From Serratia surfactantfaciens (lineage in GTDB: Bacteria; Pseudomonadota; Gammaproteobacteria; Enterobacterales; Enterobacteriaceae): a stretch of DNA of 64,000 nt. The stretch covers positions 2,232,001 through 2,296,000 of the forward strand of contig NZ_CP016948.1 of NCBI RefSeq assembly GCF_001642805.2, given 5' to 3'. Under the pieces are notes generated by a model. It made no database searches. It was not told the DNA's origin and saw nothing but the letters and a program-made list of their open reading frames with translations. How positions within the stretch are numbered: the stretch's first letter is position 1; the number at the start of each line of letters is the position of its first letter. Both the position numbers and the translations under genes were made by a program. Shown here in pieces: positions 29,013 through 40,885 of this stretch.

Positions 29013-30743
29013 GTGAATATTCAGGTTCTTCTTTCAGATAAAGTCAGCCAGGCGCTGATCGCCGCTGGCGCCCCAGCCGATTGCGAAGCGCAGGTCCGCC
29101 CATCCGCCAAGGCTCAGTTTGGTGATTACCAGGCCAACGGCGTGATGTCCGTCGCCAAAAAGCTCGGCATGCCTCCTCGCCAGCTGGCGGAAAAAGTGGT
29201 GCAACTGCTGGATCTCGGCGACATCGCCGGCAAAGTGGAGATCGCCGGCCCCGGCTTTATCAATATTTTCCTGAACAGCGAGTGGGTCGCCCGTCAGGCG
29301 GACCTGGTGCTGAGCGCGCCGAAACTGGGCATCGCGCCGGTTGAGCCGCAAACCATCGTTATCGACTATTCCGCGCCGAACGTGGCGAAAGAGATGCACG
29401 TCGGCCACCTGCGTTCCACCATCATCGGCGACGCCGCGGCGCGCACCCAAGAGTTTCTGGGCCATAAGGTGATCCGCGCCAACCACGTCGGCGACTGGGG
29501 CACTCAATTCGGCATGCTGATTGCCTACCTGGAAAAAATGCAGAATGAAAACGCCAGCGATATGGGACTGTCCGATCTGGAACAGTTCTATCGCGAAGCC
29601 AAGAAGCATTACGACGAAGACGCCGAGTTCGCCGAGCGCGCGCGCGCGTACGTCGTGAAGCTGCAGGGCGGCGATCAGTACTGCCTGAAAATGTGGCGCA
29701 AGCTGGTCGACATCACCATGGCGCAAAACCAGCTGACCTATAACCGCCTGAACGTCACGCTGACCGAAGACGACGTGATGGGCGAAAGCCTGTACAACGC
29801 GATGCTGCCGGGCATCGTCGCCGATCTGAAAGCCAAGGGGCTGGCGGTGGAAAGCGAAGGCGCCACCGTGGTGTTCCTTAACGAATACCAGAACAAGGAC
29901 GGCGACCCGATGGGCGTCATCATCCAGAAAAAGGATGGCGGCTACCTCTACACCACCACCGACATCGCCTGCGCCAAGTATCGCTACGAAACGCTGGGCG
30001 CCAACCGCGTCCTGTATTACATCGACTCCCGTCAGCATCAGCACCTGATGCAGGCCTGGACCATCGTGCGCAAAGCCGGTTACGTGCCGGAGTCCGTCTC
30101 GCTGGAACACCACATGTTCGGCATGATGCTGGGCAAAGACGGCAAGCCGTTCAAGACCCGCTCGGGCGGTACGGTGAAGCTCTCCGATCTGCTGGATGAG
30201 GCCATCGAGCGCGCCGAACAGCTGATCGCCGGCAAAAACCCGGATATGCCGGAAGACGAAATGAAAAACGTCGCTCGCGTGGTCGGCATCGGCGCGGTGA
30301 AATACGCAGACCTGTCGAAAAGCCGCACCACCGACTATGTCTTCGACTGGGATAACATGCTGGCCTTCGAAGGCAATACCGCACCTTATATGCAGTACGC
30401 CTATACCCGTGTGGCATCGGTATTCAAACGCGCCGGCATCGACGAAACCAGCCTGACGCTGCCGCTGACGCTGACCGAAGAGCGTGAAATTGCGCTGGCC
30501 ACCCGCCTGCTGCAGTTCGATGAGGTACTCACCACCGTCGCGCGTGAAGGTACGCCGCACGTCATGTGTAGCTACCTGTACGATCTGGCCGGCCTGTTCT
30601 CCAGCTTCTACGAGCACTGCCAGATCCTGAACGCCGACAGCGAAGAAGCGCGTCAGAGCCGCCTGAAGCTGGCGCTGCTGACCTCGAAAACGCTGAAAAC
30701 CGGTCTGGATACGCTGGGTATCGAAACCGTCGAGCGCATGTAA
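29013..30743 (+). CDS. argS: Arginyl-tRNA synthetase
   Basis: Class I synthetase charging tRNA-Arg. 576 residues (E. coli 577). It has the N-terminal Add1 domain ([20 protein letters not shown]), the HIGH-like box HVGHLRST, and the C-terminal DALR anticodon-binding helices ([20 protein letters not shown]); as usual for ArgS, KMSK is replaced ([10 protein letters not shown]). Start is GTG at 29013 with AAGGTAACCCG upstream. Confidence 0.98.
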   Translation: MNIQVLLSDKVSQALIAAGAPADCEAQVRPSAKAQFGDYQANGVMSVAKKLGMPPRQLAEKVVQLLDLGDIAGKVEIAGPGFINIFLNSEWVARQADLVLSAPKLGIAPVEPQTIVIDYSAPNVAKEMHVGHLRSTIIGDAAARTQEFLGHKVIRANHVGDWGTQFGMLIAYLEKMQNENASDMGLSDLEQFYREAKKHYDEDAEFAERARAYVVKLQGGDQYCLKMWRKLVDITMAQNQLTYNRLNVTLTEDDVMGESLYNAMLPGIVADLKAKGLAVESEGATVVFLNEYQNKDGDPMGVIIQKKDGGYLYTTTDIACAKYRYETLGANRVLYYIDSRQHQHLMQAWTIVRKAGYVPESVSLEHHMFGMMLGKDGKPFKTRSGGTVKLSDLLDEAIERAEQLIAGKNPDMPEDEMKNVARVVGIGAVKYADLSKSRTTDYVFDWDNMLAFEGNTAPYMQYAYTRVASVFKRAGIDETSLTLPLTLTEEREIALATRLLQFDEVLTTVAREGTPHVMCSYLYDLAGLFSSFYEHCQILNADSEEARQSRLKLALLTSKTLKTGLDTLGIETVERM

Positions 30744-30763
30744 ATCGCGCTGTGCGGAAAAAC

Positions 30764-30791
30764 AAAAAAGGTCGCCAAGGCGACCTTTTTT
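30764..30791. terminator. Bidirectional terminator between argS and murJ
   Basis: AAAAAAGGTCG ... CGACCTTTTTT: symmetrical A and T runs flank a GC stem, able to stop transcription from both converging genes. Confidence 0.9.
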
Positions 30792-30807
30792 CATTTTGGC
30801 ATTCGGC

Positions 30808-32343
30808 TCAGGCGACCCGGCGCGCGAAATCACGCGGGCGGAAGCCCAACCCGGCCAGCACGCCGAAATAGGCCATCACACCGGCCACCACCACCGCAGC
30901 CAGGCGCAGCAAACGCTCCAGCATATTGCCCTGATCCCAGGCCGGCATCAGCCACATCGCGCCAATCAACACCGCCGACATCACCAGCACCGCGATCACC
31001 AGCTTGGTGAGGAACAGCGCCCAGCCCGGCTGCGGCTGGAAGATCTTTTGCTTGCGCAATTGCCAATACAGCAGCGAAGCGTTCAGACAGGCCGCCAAAC
31101 CGATCGACAGCGCCAAACCGGCATGTTTCAGCGGGCCGATAAATGCCAGGTTCATTACCTGTGTCATGATCAGCGTAATGATGGCGATTTTGACCGGCGT
31201 TTTGATGTCCTGACGCGAATAAAAGCCCGGTGCCAGAACTTTCACCACGATCAGCCCCATCAGCCCTACCGAGTAGGCCACCAGCGCGCGTTGCGTCATC
31301 GCCGCGTCAAAGGCGCTGAACTTGCCGTACTGGAACAGCGAGACGGTCAACGGCTTGGCCAAAATACCCAGCGCGATGGCGCTCGGCAACGCCAGCAGGA
31401 AGCACAGACGCAGCCCCCAATCCATCAGACGCGAATACTCGTCGTGGTTGCCGCTCGAGAAGCTTTTGGCCAGCGACGGCAGCAGGATAGTGCCCAGCGC
31501 CACGCCCAGCACGCCGGAAGGAAACTCCATCAGGCGGTCGGCGTAATACATCCAGGACACCGAACCGGACACCAGAAACGAAGCGAAAATGGTGTTGATG
31601 ATCAGCGAGATTTGGCTGACCGACACCCCGAGGATCGCCGGCCCCATCTGACGCATCACGCGCCAGACACCGGCATCGCCCAGCTTGAGTCGCGGCAGCA
31701 CCAGCATGCCGATCTTGCGCAAGTGCGGCAGCTGGTAGCCCAGCTGCAGCACGCCGCCGACCACTACCGCCCAGGCCAACGCCAGCACCGGCGGGTTAAA
31801 GTAGGGGGCGGCAAACAGCGCAAAACCAATCATGCTGACGTTCAGCAACGTTGGCGCAAAGGCCGGGATCGAGAAGCGGTTCCAGGTATTGAGGATGGCC
31901 CCCACCAGCGATGCCAGCGAAATCAACAGAATATAGGGGAACGTGATGCGCAGCAGCGCCGACGTCAGCGCAAACTTGTCGGGCGTATCGGTAAAGCCCG
32001 GCGCGGTGAGATAGATAACCCAGGGCGCGGCCAGCATCCCCAGCACCGTCACTACTGCCAGCACCAGCGTCAGCAGCCCGGAGACGTAGGCAATAAACGT
32101 GCGCGTCGCCTCTTCACCCTGCTGGCTTTTATATTCGGCCAGGATCGGCACGAAGGCTTGCGAAAACGCTCCTTCGGCGAAGATACGGCGCAACAGGTTG
32201 GGAAGTTTGAACGCCACGAAAAAGGCGTCCGTTGCCATACCGGCCCCGAACACGCGCGCGACGATCGCATCGCGGGCAAAGCCCAACACCCGCGAAAACA
32301 TCGTCATCGAGCTGACGGCAGCCAAGGATTTGAGTAGGTTCAT
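30808..32343 (-). CDS. murJ: Lipid II flippase MurJ
   Basis: Flips the peptidoglycan precursor lipid II across the inner membrane. 511 residues with about 14 predicted membrane spans; family marks [54 protein letters not shown] and [18 protein letters not shown]. First-to-last order rimJ-yceH-mviM-murJ on the minus strand as in E. coli (mviN). The flg genes that follow in E. coli are not here; argS is next instead. Confidence 0.98.
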   Translation of the reverse strand: MNLLKSLAAVSSMTMFSRVLGFARDAIVARVFGAGMATDAFFVAFKLPNLLRRIFAEGAFSQAFVPILAEYKSQQGEEATRTFIAYVSGLLTLVLAVVTVLGMLAAPWVIYLTAPGFTDTPDKFALTSALLRITFPYILLISLASLVGAILNTWNRFSIPAFAPTLLNVSMIGFALFAAPYFNPPVLALAWAVVVGGVLQLGYQLPHLRKIGMLVLPRLKLGDAGVWRVMRQMGPAILGVSVSQISLIINTIFASFLVSGSVSWMYYADRLMEFPSGVLGVALGTILLPSLAKSFSSGNHDEYSRLMDWGLRLCFLLALPSAIALGILAKPLTVSLFQYGKFSAFDAAMTQRALVAYSVGLMGLIVVKVLAPGFYSRQDIKTPVKIAIITLIMTQVMNLAFIGPLKHAGLALSIGLAACLNASLLYWQLRKQKIFQPQPGWALFLTKLVIAVLVMSAVLIGAMWLMPAWDQGNMLERLLRLAAVVVAGVMAYFGVLAGLGFRPRDFARRVA

Positions 32344-32449
32344 GTGGTTATCTGATAGGTACCGTAAATATCAACGCCTGCTGTTGCAGGCGTCAGTGAA
32401 ACAATCGGCTCAGTTTACGCATCCGGAAAAGAATAGCTACCGCCATATG

Positions 32450-33370
32450 TTACATAGAGTTATCCCGCAGCAAGCGCTCGACCATCCGCTGAGCCACCAG
32501 CGCCTGTTCGCCGCCGGTTTCCGGCGCGCTCTGATTGGCAACGGCATGGAGAAAATGCCGCACCGCCCCGTCGAAGCCGCGTTGCACCAGCGTGCTTTGC
32601 CATCCCGGCACCGGCTGCTCCAGCTCGCCCTGCGCATCTTCACGCAGCCAGTGACGCATATCGGTCAACTGGTACAGCGCGCCGTCGGTCACAGCCTGCA
32701 CGCTTTCGCGCTGGCTGCCGCCGCGGCGATGCATGCTGGTCGTCACCTGCGTGTCTCCGCAGGCGAAGTGGTGTTCGGCATACAGCATTTCGCCTGCGGC
32801 GTTAACCCGCAAGCTGCCGCTCAGCAGTTGCTCGCGCCCCCCCGCCAGCCACAGAGCGGTATCCACCACGTGCAGGTAATCATCCAACAGGGTAAAACGC
32901 AGGTCTTGAGGGCCGACGCTGTCCGCCCGGTGTTTGTCCATGCGAATGGAAGCCGGCTGGTTCATTTGCTGCTTGAGCTGCTGATAAAGCGGCGCGAAAC
33001 GGCGGTTGAATCCCACCATCAGCGTTTTGCCCCGCCGCTCGGCCAGCTCGAGCAACTGCTCGCCCTGCTCCAGCGTTTCCGCCAACGGCTTATCGACGTA
33101 AACATGCACGCCACGATTGAGCAGCTCGCCAATCACCGAGAAATGGCTGGCGGTGCTGCTGTGGACAAAGATCGCATCGCACTGTTCGGCCAGGCTGTCC
33201 AGACGAGGGAAGCAGGCCATGCGATAGCTGTCGCATATCGGCTGCGCCTTTTGTTGATTGGGGGAAAAGCCGCCCACCAGCGTCCAGTCCGCCGCCTGCC
33301 CAAGGATCGGCAGATACGCTTTCTGCGCGATGCCGCCCAATCCCACTACACCCACGCGCAATTTAGTCAT
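32450..33370 (-). CDS. mviM: Gfo/Idh/MocA-family oxidoreductase MviM
   Basis: 306-residue NAD(P)-dependent oxidoreductase of unknown substrate. Rossmann motif [16 protein letters not shown] near the N-terminus; EKP-equivalent segment [18 protein letters not shown]-terminal alpha/beta domain. Its start overlaps the end of yceH by 8 bp, so they are co-translated; murJ lies downstream after about 106 bp. Confidence 0.94.
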   Translation of the reverse strand: MTKLRVGVVGLGGIAQKAYLPILGQAADWTLVGGFSPNQQKAQPICDSYRMACFPRLDSLAEQCDAIFVHSSTASHFSVIGELLNRGVHVYVDKPLAETLEQGEQLLELAERRGKTLMVGFNRRFAPLYQQLKQQMNQPASIRMDKHRADSVGPQDLRFTLLDDYLHVVDTALWLAGGREQLLSGSLRVNAAGEMLYAEHHFACGDTQVTTSMHRRGGSQRESVQAVTDGALYQLTDMRHWLREDAQGELEQPVPGWQSTLVQRGFDGAVRHFLHAVANQSAPETGGEQALVAQRMVERLLRDNSM

Positions 33371-34007
33371 TCGTCTCTCTCGCCAACAGTTGCTGCATTT
33401 GCCGTTTCAACTCCGCCACTTCAGTTTCCAGCGCGCTGATCCTGGCGCTCAATTCGTCGTCGGTCTCCGGCTCGAGCGCCAGCGGCGCCTCATCAACCTG
33501 ACCGCTGAACAGATGCATGAAGCGACTTTCGCGCTTGCCGGGCTCACGCGCCAGGCGCACCACAAACGGACCATCTTCGCGGGTGGCCAGCTGCTGCAGC
33601 ACCTGTTCAACCTCGCTGACATCGCTGAACTCATGCATCCGATTGGTACGGGTGCGCAGCTCGCCCGGCGTTTGCGCGCCGCGCAGCAGCAAGGTGGCGA
33701 TCACCGCCAGCTCGGCGGGTGAGAGTTTCAACTGGCCGAATTCGGAATTGCAAAACCGCTGCTCGTACTTCACCACCCGATTGCCGAACCCGCTGAGGGT
33801 ACGCAGGAAATGTTTACGCAGCAACAAATCGAGCAGTTGCTGCACCTCGCTTTCGCTCAGGTCCATCACCGGTTCGCGGTTGGTCTTTTGGTTACAGGCC
33901 AGGGTAATGGCGTTAAGCGAAAGCGGGTATTGGTCCGGGGTCGTGACCTGTTTTTCCAACAGGCAGCCGATAACCCGGGCCTCTTTGGCGCTCAATTCAT
34001 ATTTCAT
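33363..34007 (-). CDS. yceH: YceH (DUF480) protein
   Basis: 214 residues with two winged-helix modules: [29 protein letters not shown] and [26 protein letters not shown]; a C-terminal coiled coil ([20 protein letters not shown]). Predicted to bind nucleic acid; function unknown. Between rimJ and mviM as in E. coli. Confidence 0.95.
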   Translation of the reverse strand: MKYELSAKEARVIGCLLEKQVTTPDQYPLSLNAITLACNQKTNREPVMDLSESEVQQLLDLLLRKHFLRTLSGFGNRVVKYEQRFCNSEFGQLKLSPAELAVIATLLLRGAQTPGELRTRTNRMHEFSDVSEVEQVLQQLATREDGPFVVRLAREPGKRESRFMHLFSGQVDEAPLALEPETDDELSARISALETEVAELKRQMQQLLARETND

Positions 34008-34016
34008 CGTTTGGCC

Positions 34017-34601
34017 TCAACGTGGCGGTAGCCACTCTTTATTGGTGTACGCCGTCAAAACGTGATCTTGCCACTTGCCGTCTATCAGCAGGTAATCCTT
34101 GGCGTAACCTTCGCGTTCGAATCCCAGTCGAGTCAGCAGTGCGCCGCTGCGCTGGTTGTGCGGCATATAGTTGGCCATGATGCGGTGCATGCGCTGTTGG
34201 CGCAGCATATAACGAATGGCGGACTGCAAGGCCTCGAACATCAGCCCCTGCCCCTGCCATTTCTCCCCCAGCGAATAGCCGAGGAAACAGGCGTGAAACG
34301 AACCGCGCAGCACGTTGCTGAAATTCGCCACGCCGCGCACTTCCTGTTCTTCCGGATCGAGCAGGATAAAATAGTAGGCGCTGCCCTGCTTTTGCATTTC
34401 GGTGATCATGCCCAGCCGAGCCTGCCAGCCGGAGGGGTAACAGTGGCTTTCGTCGCGCACCGGCTCCCAGGGTTTGAGAAAGGTCCGGTTCTCGGCATAA
34501 TAGTCCGCCAGGCGATAGGCATCCCGTTCATGCACTAAACGGACCACCATCCGGTCGGTAGTAAGACGTACTTTTGGCGATGCAGAGCGGTAGCCGAACA
34601 T
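34017..34601 (-). CDS. rimJ: Ribosomal protein S5 N-alanine acetyltransferase
   Basis: GNAT-family acetyltransferase that acetylates the N-terminal alanine of ribosomal protein S5. 194 residues, as in E. coli: [58 protein letters not shown] (acetyl-CoA loop) and [31 protein letters not shown] 34599-34601 aligns with E. coli; an adjacent ATG one codon earlier (34602-34604) follows GGGGGAA and could also be used. Confidence 0.96.
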   Translation of the reverse strand: MFGYRSASPKVRLTTDRMVVRLVHERDAYRLADYYAENRTFLKPWEPVRDESHCYPSGWQARLGMITEMQKQGSAYYFILLDPEEQEVRGVANFSNVLRGSFHACFLGYSLGEKWQGQGLMFEALQSAIRYMLRQQRMHRIMANYMPHNQRSGALLTRLGFEREGYAKDYLLIDGKWQDHVLTAYTNKEWLPPR

Positions 34602-36152
<1,551 letters not shown>

Positions 36153-36225
36153 GGCCATAGAAATCCGGCCGAATCGGCAGCAGCTGCTATCCTGTTAGTA
36201 AAAACACCTACAGGAGCCCGTCGGC

Positions 36226-36474
36226 ATGATTGAAGAAGCGAAGTTACCGCAACTGCTCGAACATATGATATTGAACTTGCGCATGATCTATGCGCGCTCT
36301 ACCCTGGTGGAAAAGGCGCTGGCCCAAATTATCGCCGGCGACAGCGCGCTGAAAAGCGATGTCATCAAGCAGCTGCAGATCGTCACCGCCGCCAACGAGC
36401 GCGATCAGCTCGATCTGGAACAGGCCCGCATTCACCTGATCGATGTGCTCAACTCGGTACCGGTCAAGAAATAA
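36226..36474 (+). CDS. Small conserved-looking protein, function unknown
   Basis: 82 residues, helical, acidic/neutral: MIEEAKLPQLLEHMILNLRM ... HLIDVLNSVPVKK. CAGGAG 10 nt upstream supports translation. No signal peptide, membrane span or known motif. Sits between mdtH and grxB; E. coli has nothing equivalent there that I recognise. Probably a soluble cytosolic protein. Confidence 0.72.
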   Translation: MIEEAKLPQLLEHMILNLRMIYARSTLVEKALAQIIAGDSALKSDVIKQLQIVTAANERDQLDLEQARIHLIDVLNSVPVKK

Positions 36475-36601
36475 CGCCCCTCGCCCGCGCCTGTTGCGCG
36501 GGCAATGTCGCAATAACGCACCATCCAACACACGCACTTCAAGACAGCCTCGGTAAGCTGTGGTAACTATTGCTGTTAAAACCTGACAACCCGGAGCAAG
36601 C

Positions 36602-37249
36602 ATGAAACTGTTCATTTACGATCATTGCCCATTCTGCGTTAAAGCCCGCATGATTTTCGGCCTGAAGCACCTGCCGGTTCGCCTGGTCACGTTGCTCAAC
36701 GACGATGAGACGACCCCGTTCACCCTGATCGGCAAAAAAATGGTGCCTATCCTGGTCAAAGACGACGGTGAAGCGATGGCGGAAAGCCTGGATATCGTAC
36801 GCTATGTCGACGGTCTGGACGGCAAACCGGCGCTGACCGGCAACACCAACCCGGCCATCGCCGAGTGGCTGCAGCGGGTCGGCGGTTACAGCGCAAAACT
36901 GCTGTTGCCGCGCATTGCGCATGCCGACTTCGAAGAATTTGCCACCGACAGCGCCCGCCGTTACTTTATCGATAAAAAGCAGGCGTCAATCGGTGATTTT
37001 ACAGAGCATCTCGCCAACAGTGCCGATCTGATCGCCGAGTTGGAAGCTGACCTGCACGCGCTGTCGCCGCTAATCGTCTCCGCCGAGGCGGTAAACGGCG
37101 AGCTGTCCGAGGACGACATTCACCTGTTCCCGCTGTTGCGTTCGCTATCGATCGTCGCCGGAGTTGCCCTGCCGGACAATGTTGAAGCCTATCGCAACCG
37201 CATGGCGCAGCGCAGCGAGGTGCCGTTGCTGCTGGATATGGAACAATAA
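36602..37249 (+). CDS. grxB: Glutaredoxin 2
   Basis: Glutathione-dependent disulfide reductase of the GST-like fold. 215 residues (E. coli 215): N-terminal thioredoxin domain with active site CPFC in YDHCPFCVKARMIFGLK, cis-Pro region KKMVPILVKDDG, and a helical C-terminal domain. GGAGC precedes the ATG. Confidence 0.97.
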   Translation: MKLFIYDHCPFCVKARMIFGLKHLPVRLVTLLNDDETTPFTLIGKKMVPILVKDDGEAMAESLDIVRYVDGLDGKPALTGNTNPAIAEWLQRVGGYSAKLLLPRIAHADFEEFATDSARRYFIDKKQASIGDFTEHLANSADLIAELEADLHALSPLIVSAEAVNGELSEDDIHLFPLLRSLSIVAGVALPDNVEAYRNRMAQRSEVPLLLDMEQ

Positions 37250-37283
37250 CGTTAGCAAGTCACAACAAGGACATGGCGTACTG

Positions 37284-38924
37284 ATGTTGAAAATGGTGCT
37301 CGCCACCGCTCGCGACCGGGCGCGGCTGAAGGAAATTACCTCCGTTCTGATTCGTTACGGCCTGCAGGACGTTCTGCGCCTGCTGGGGCTGGGCGCTTTG
37401 TTGCGCGGCGCCCGCAGCGAGCCCGGCCGACAGGACGCGCAGACGCTGCCTGAACGGCTGCGCGAAGCGCTCGAGGCGCTGGGCCCTACCTTCGTCAAAT
37501 TCGGCCAGATCCTGGCCACGCGCTCTGATCTCTTGGATCCGGCCTGGACCGATGAACTGGATCGCCTGCACAGCCAGGCGGCGGTGCTGCCATGGGAAAC
37601 GCTCGCGCCGCAAATCATCGCCGATCTGGGCGGCGAGCCCGAGCAGCAGTTTGCCGAATTCGATCGTACCCCGCTGGCCGCCGCGTCGATGGCGCAAATC
37701 TACCGTGCGCGCCTGCACAGCGGCGAACAGGTGGTGGTAAAAGTGCTGCGGCCCGGACTGGCGAAAACCATCCACGCCGATCTGCGGCTGCTGGCTTCGC
37801 TGGCGGAGACCGTGGAACAGCAGAGCCCGGCGCTGGCGCGCTATCGACCGAGGCAGATGGTCAGAGCGCTGGCGACGGCGCTCAATCACGAACTGGATTT
37901 GACTCACGAAGGGCATAACTGCGATCGCGTCGCCGGGATGTTCGCTCATCAACCCGACGTCGTGGTGCCGAAAATCTATTGGCAATACTCTTCCCCCCGC
38001 CTGCTCGTGCAGGAATACTTGCCCGGCACCGCGCCGGAAAACCCTGAGCAGCTGGCGGCGGCGGGTTTTGACGGGCCGCTGTTGGCGCAACGCGGCGCCC
38101 GCGCCTTTATGAGCATGGTACTGGAGCACCGGCTGTATCACGCCGATCCGCACCCCGGCAACGTGATGGCGCTGAGCGGCGATCGCGTCGGCTTTATCGA
38201 CTTCGGCATGGTGGGCCAGTTGTCCGAACGGCGGCGCAACCAGTTGCTGTTGCTGCTGCAAGCCATCGCCGAACGTCAGTCCGAGGGCATCGTCAACACG
38301 CTGATCGCCTGGTCGGACAGCGAACCGCTGGACCTGATGGATCTGGAGCTGGCGGCGCAAAACTTTCTCGACAAGCAGGCCGCCGCCACCCTTACGCTGG
38401 GTAAAGCCCTGACCGATCTGCTGGTGATGGCGCGCGAACACCAGCTGGCGCTGCCGCCCGATCTGGTGCTGCTGTTCAAGGCCTTGATCACCGCCGATGG
38501 CGTGCTGCACCGGCTGGATCCGGCCTTCGACATCGTCGCAACGCTCAAGCCGATGTTGCAACAAACGGCGCTGCGGCGCTACGCCCCCGATGCCGTGCGC
38601 CAGCGGCTGTTGGCTCTGGGTGGGGAAGCGCTCGACGCCGGAGAGGAGCTGCCGCAAACCTTGCGGCTGTTGGTTCGCCGCCTGAAGCGCGGGCAGCTCA
38701 ATGCCGATATCAACGTCAGTAACCTCGGCCAGTTGAGCAAAGCGCTGGAACGCGCCGCCGTCACCCTGGCCATCGCCATCGTCACCGCCGCTTTCGCCCT
38801 GGGGCTGGCGCCTTATTTGATGCATTCGTCGCTGCGGCTGTGGGGCGTTCCGCTGTTCCCGCTGTTGGGAGGCGCGGCCTGCCTGGCCGGAGTGATTCTG
38901 TTGGCGCTGCGATTGCGGCGCTGA
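37284..38924 (+). CDS. ABC1/ADCK (UbiB-like) atypical kinase, paralogue
   Basis: 546 residues, membrane-linked atypical protein-kinase-like ATPase. It shows the KxGQ motif in GPTFVKFGQILATRSDLLD, the Ala-rich loop AAASMAQIYRARLHSG, the lysine in VVVKVLRPGL, LVQEYLPGTAPENPEQL, and the metal-binding HADPHPGNVMALSGDRVGFIDFGM. Two hydrophobic segments end the protein (TLAIAIVTAAFALGLAPYL and FPLLGGAACLAGVILL). UbiB proper sits with ubiE/ubiJ in enterobacteria, so this is a second member; its target (quinone, lipid?) is unknown. The frame is open to 37164 inside grxB; ATG 37284 starts 34 bp after grxB, with AAGGA somewhat far upstream. Confidence 0.88.
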   Translation: MLKMVLATARDRARLKEITSVLIRYGLQDVLRLLGLGALLRGARSEPGRQDAQTLPERLREALEALGPTFVKFGQILATRSDLLDPAWTDELDRLHSQAAVLPWETLAPQIIADLGGEPEQQFAEFDRTPLAAASMAQIYRARLHSGEQVVVKVLRPGLAKTIHADLRLLASLAETVEQQSPALARYRPRQMVRALATALNHELDLTHEGHNCDRVAGMFAHQPDVVVPKIYWQYSSPRLLVQEYLPGTAPENPEQLAAAGFDGPLLAQRGARAFMSMVLEHRLYHADPHPGNVMALSGDRVGFIDFGMVGQLSERRRNQLLLLLQAIAERQSEGIVNTLIAWSDSEPLDLMDLELAAQNFLDKQAAATLTLGKALTDLLVMAREHQLALPPDLVLLFKALITADGVLHRLDPAFDIVATLKPMLQQTALRRYAPDAVRQRLLALGGEALDAGEELPQTLRLLVRRLKRGQLNADINVSNLGQLSKALERAAVTLAIAIVTAAFALGLAPYLMHSSLRLWGVPLFPLLGGAACLAGVILLALRLRR

Positions 38925-39076
38925 CGCTTTCGGCGTTATCCGATAGGTCTTGCCTGCTTTTGCGCGCACTATCCTCCCCATCTCTCCGCCGGCCGTTTTC
39001 ACGCGCAGGTGGAGCGTTTATAATGATTAATCAATTATCTGCAGCACTTTTCGCCAGCAGTCGCAATGAGGCATTA

Positions 39077-39640
39077 ATGAAGAAGATCCTGATGGGCGCA
39101 GCCGCCCTGCTGTTCGCCGGCGTATTGGCCGGTTGCAACCAACTGACCCAGTACACCCTGAGCGAGCAGGAAGTGAATGATTACCTGCAGAAACACAACG
39201 ACTATCAGAAACAGATCGGCGTGCCCGGTCTGGTGGACGCCAACATCGTGCTGACTCAGCTGCAAAGCCAGATTGGCCGCAGCGAACCGGGTAAAGTCAC
39301 CCTTTCCGGCGACGCCAAGGTCAACATCACGTCGATTCTCGGCCCGCAGGCGGCGGACCTGAAGCTGACGCTGAAGGCGCAGCCGGTTTACGACCGAGCG
39401 CAGGGCGCCATTTACCTGAAGGACATGGAACTGACCGATTACAGCGTGCAGCCGGAAAAAATGCAGACGGTGATGAAAGCGCTGACGCCGTATCTGAACC
39501 AGTCGCTGAAATCCTACTTCGACCAAAAACCGGCCTATGTGCTGAACCCTGACAACAGCAAAACCGAAGCGCTGGCGAAAAAACTGGCGAAGGGGTTGGA
39601 AGTGAAGCCGGGTGAGTTGGTGATCCCGTTCAGCGACTGA
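39077..39640 (+). CDS. yceB: YceB lipoprotein (DUF1439)
   Basis: 187 residues with lipoprotein signal MKKILMGAAALLFAGVLAGC (Cys20); Asn at +2. The mature part is the tubular DUF1439 fold: YTLSEQEVNDYLQKHNDYQKQ, DANIVLTQLQSQIGR and VYLKDMELTDY-like strand (AIYLKDMELTDY). Function unknown; the fold suggests lipid binding. ATG 39077 has TGAGG upstream; the open frame to 39021 is rejected because it would bury the signal. Confidence 0.94.
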   Translation: MKKILMGAAALLFAGVLAGCNQLTQYTLSEQEVNDYLQKHNDYQKQIGVPGLVDANIVLTQLQSQIGRSEPGKVTLSGDAKVNITSILGPQAADLKLTLKAQPVYDRAQGAIYLKDMELTDYSVQPEKMQTVMKALTPYLNQSLKSYFDQKPAYVLNPDNSKTEALAKKLAKGLEVKPGELVIPFSD

Positions 39641-39657
39641 CGCCGCCCTGAAGCATC

Positions 39658-39681
39658 AAGCCCGCCGCCGGCGGGCTTTTT
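39658..39681 (+). terminator. Terminator of yceB
   Basis: AAGCCCGCC / GGCGGGCTT with a 3-nt loop then TTTTA, 17 bp after the yceB stop; convergent with yebF. Confidence 0.88.
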
Positions 39682-39695
39682 ATTGCGGGTAAAGA

Positions 39696-40055
39696 TTACT
39701 GCGGCGCGCTGTAGGCGATTTCGCCGGTGTTGCAGTTGAGCGTCACGTTGTAGGTTTTATCTGCCTTGGTGCCACGCACCGTCAACGGCACCTGCCACAC
39801 CTGATCCTTGCCGCTGATGGCATCCGGGCTGACCCAGGCAATCGGCGTTGCGGTACCCAACAGCTTTTTGTCCGACTCCCAGCGCGTGATGCGGTTCTGC
39901 AAGAAGTCGCGCTTGACCTGGGCGGCGATATCCGCCGGCTGCAGGCCCGCACACTGTCCCACCTTGGCGGTGCGCTGTTCGTGATCCTGCGCCCACACCG
40001 TCGTCGATGCTCCCACCATGGCCAACAAAGCGATAGCCAAACCCGTTTTTTTCAT
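39696..40055 (-). CDS. yebF: Secreted protein YebF
   Basis: 119 residues: signal peptide MKKTGLAIALLAMVGASTTVWA, then a small cystatin-like domain with two cysteines (CAGLQPADIAAQVKRDFLQNR and LNCNTG) that form a disulfide in E. coli YebF. In E. coli the protein reaches the medium through porins, and is structurally like the colicin M immunity protein. The start was set at the signal peptide (40053-40055); the open frame to 40160 overlaps yqfB and is not supported. Confidence 0.92.
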   Translation of the reverse strand: MKKTGLAIALLAMVGASTTVWAQDHEQRTAKVGQCAGLQPADIAAQVKRDFLQNRITRWESDKKLLGTATPIAWVSPDAISGKDQVWQVPLTVRGTKADKTYNVTLNCNTGEIAYSAPQ

Positions 40056-40125
40056 ATGTCCTCCCGTTGTGATTAGCGCTATCCGGGCGCCCATCCCTGG
40101 CTCACAACAGGGTTTTGGCAAAGGA

Positions 40126-40434
40126 TTACCGTTTGACGAACTCAATGACAAACAGCGCATCCAGGCCCGGATAGATTTCCTTGATCACCTGCTTCAACTC
40201 GCTGAGCGACATGTTCTCCTGCTGCGCGTGGCGTTCGGTCAGCGCATCCAGGCGCACCGGCGTTACCGACAACACTTCGATAAAGCAGAAGAATACGCCG
40301 TCCTCATTGCGGCTTACGCGCAGCACCTCGCCCGGTTTGAAATGCGATTCGCTGGCATCCCGAATGGTAATAGTTTTACGCCCGGCCAGAATGTCTTGCT
40401 CAAAACGGCTGAAGAAAGTTATTTCACGGCTCAT
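40126..40434 (-). CDS. yqfB: N4-acetylcytidine amidohydrolase (ASCH domain)
   Basis: 102 residues (E. coli YqfB 103), a minimal amidohydrolase that releases acetate from N4-acetylcytidine. ASCH fold with [22 protein letters not shown] (catalytic Lys and Thr) and [12 protein letters not shown]; the catalytic Glu lies in the [16 protein letters not shown] segment. ATG 40432-40434 has AAGGA upstream. In E. coli yqfB is elsewhere (65 min), so the position is lineage-specific. Confidence 0.93.
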   Translation of the reverse strand: MSREITFFSRFEQDILAGRKTITIRDASESHFKPGEVLRVSRNEDGVFFCFIEVLSVTPVRLDALTERHAQQENMSLSELKQVIKEIYPGLDALFVIEFVKR

Positions 40435-40473
40435 TTTAGATCCTTTTTCATCACAACACCGCAACATAGGTCA

Positions 40474-40797
40474 TTATGCCGCTTGCTTTTCTGACGCAGA
40501 TCCCTCTTTTGAGTTAGACGATGCTTTTTTCGCTTTGTTTTCCGCCGGTTTCTTGAGGGTTTCCGCCGGCGAAGCACCGCGCAGAATCAGACCCAGCGCG
40601 TCTTTATTTTCCGCCAGGAAGAAGCTCAGCCCTTCACGCTGTTCGTCATCCAGGCTCAGCGGTGCCTGCTGCAGCCACTCCCCGAGGTTGTCCGCCAGAT
40701 CCAGCATTTTGTCGTAGGCGTCGGCTTCTTTCTTGCTCGCGAAAGTCATTTTTTCCTCACCGTTTCTCACCACCACATATTTAACTTCAACCGCCAT
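40474..40797 (-). CDS. yebG: DNA damage-inducible protein YebG
   Basis: 107 residues; SOS-induced protein of unknown function. N-terminal MAVEVKYVVVRNGEEKMTFASKKEADAYDKMLD and LGEWLQQAPLSLDDEQREGLSFFLAENKDAL are the family core; the C-terminus is Lys/Ala-rich and low complexity. A canonical LexA box is 27 bp upstream of the start. Confidence 0.96.
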   Translation of the reverse strand: MAVEVKYVVVRNGEEKMTFASKKEADAYDKMLDLADNLGEWLQQAPLSLDDEQREGLSFFLAENKDALGLILRGASPAETLKKPAENKAKKASSNSKEGSASEKQAA

Positions 40798-40823
40798 GCG
40801 TGCGTCCTCAAATACTCAAATGA

Positions 40824-40839
40824 CTGTAATTATATACAG
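40824..40839. promoter_or_regulatory. LexA (SOS) box of yebG
   Basis: CTGTAATTATATACAG is a full match to CTGT-N8-ACAG, with the extended TA-flanks on both sides (TACTGT...ACAGTA). Upstream of yebG by 27 bp, where LexA would block its promoter. Confidence 0.93.
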
Positions 40840-40885
40840 TATAAATAGATAATGGCGGGAAGGCAAACCGCCACCCGCCTTCGGC

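Noticed and set aside
29034..32337. Two long antisense frames opposite argS and murJ
   Set aside because: Both are shadows of full-length, well-conserved genes.
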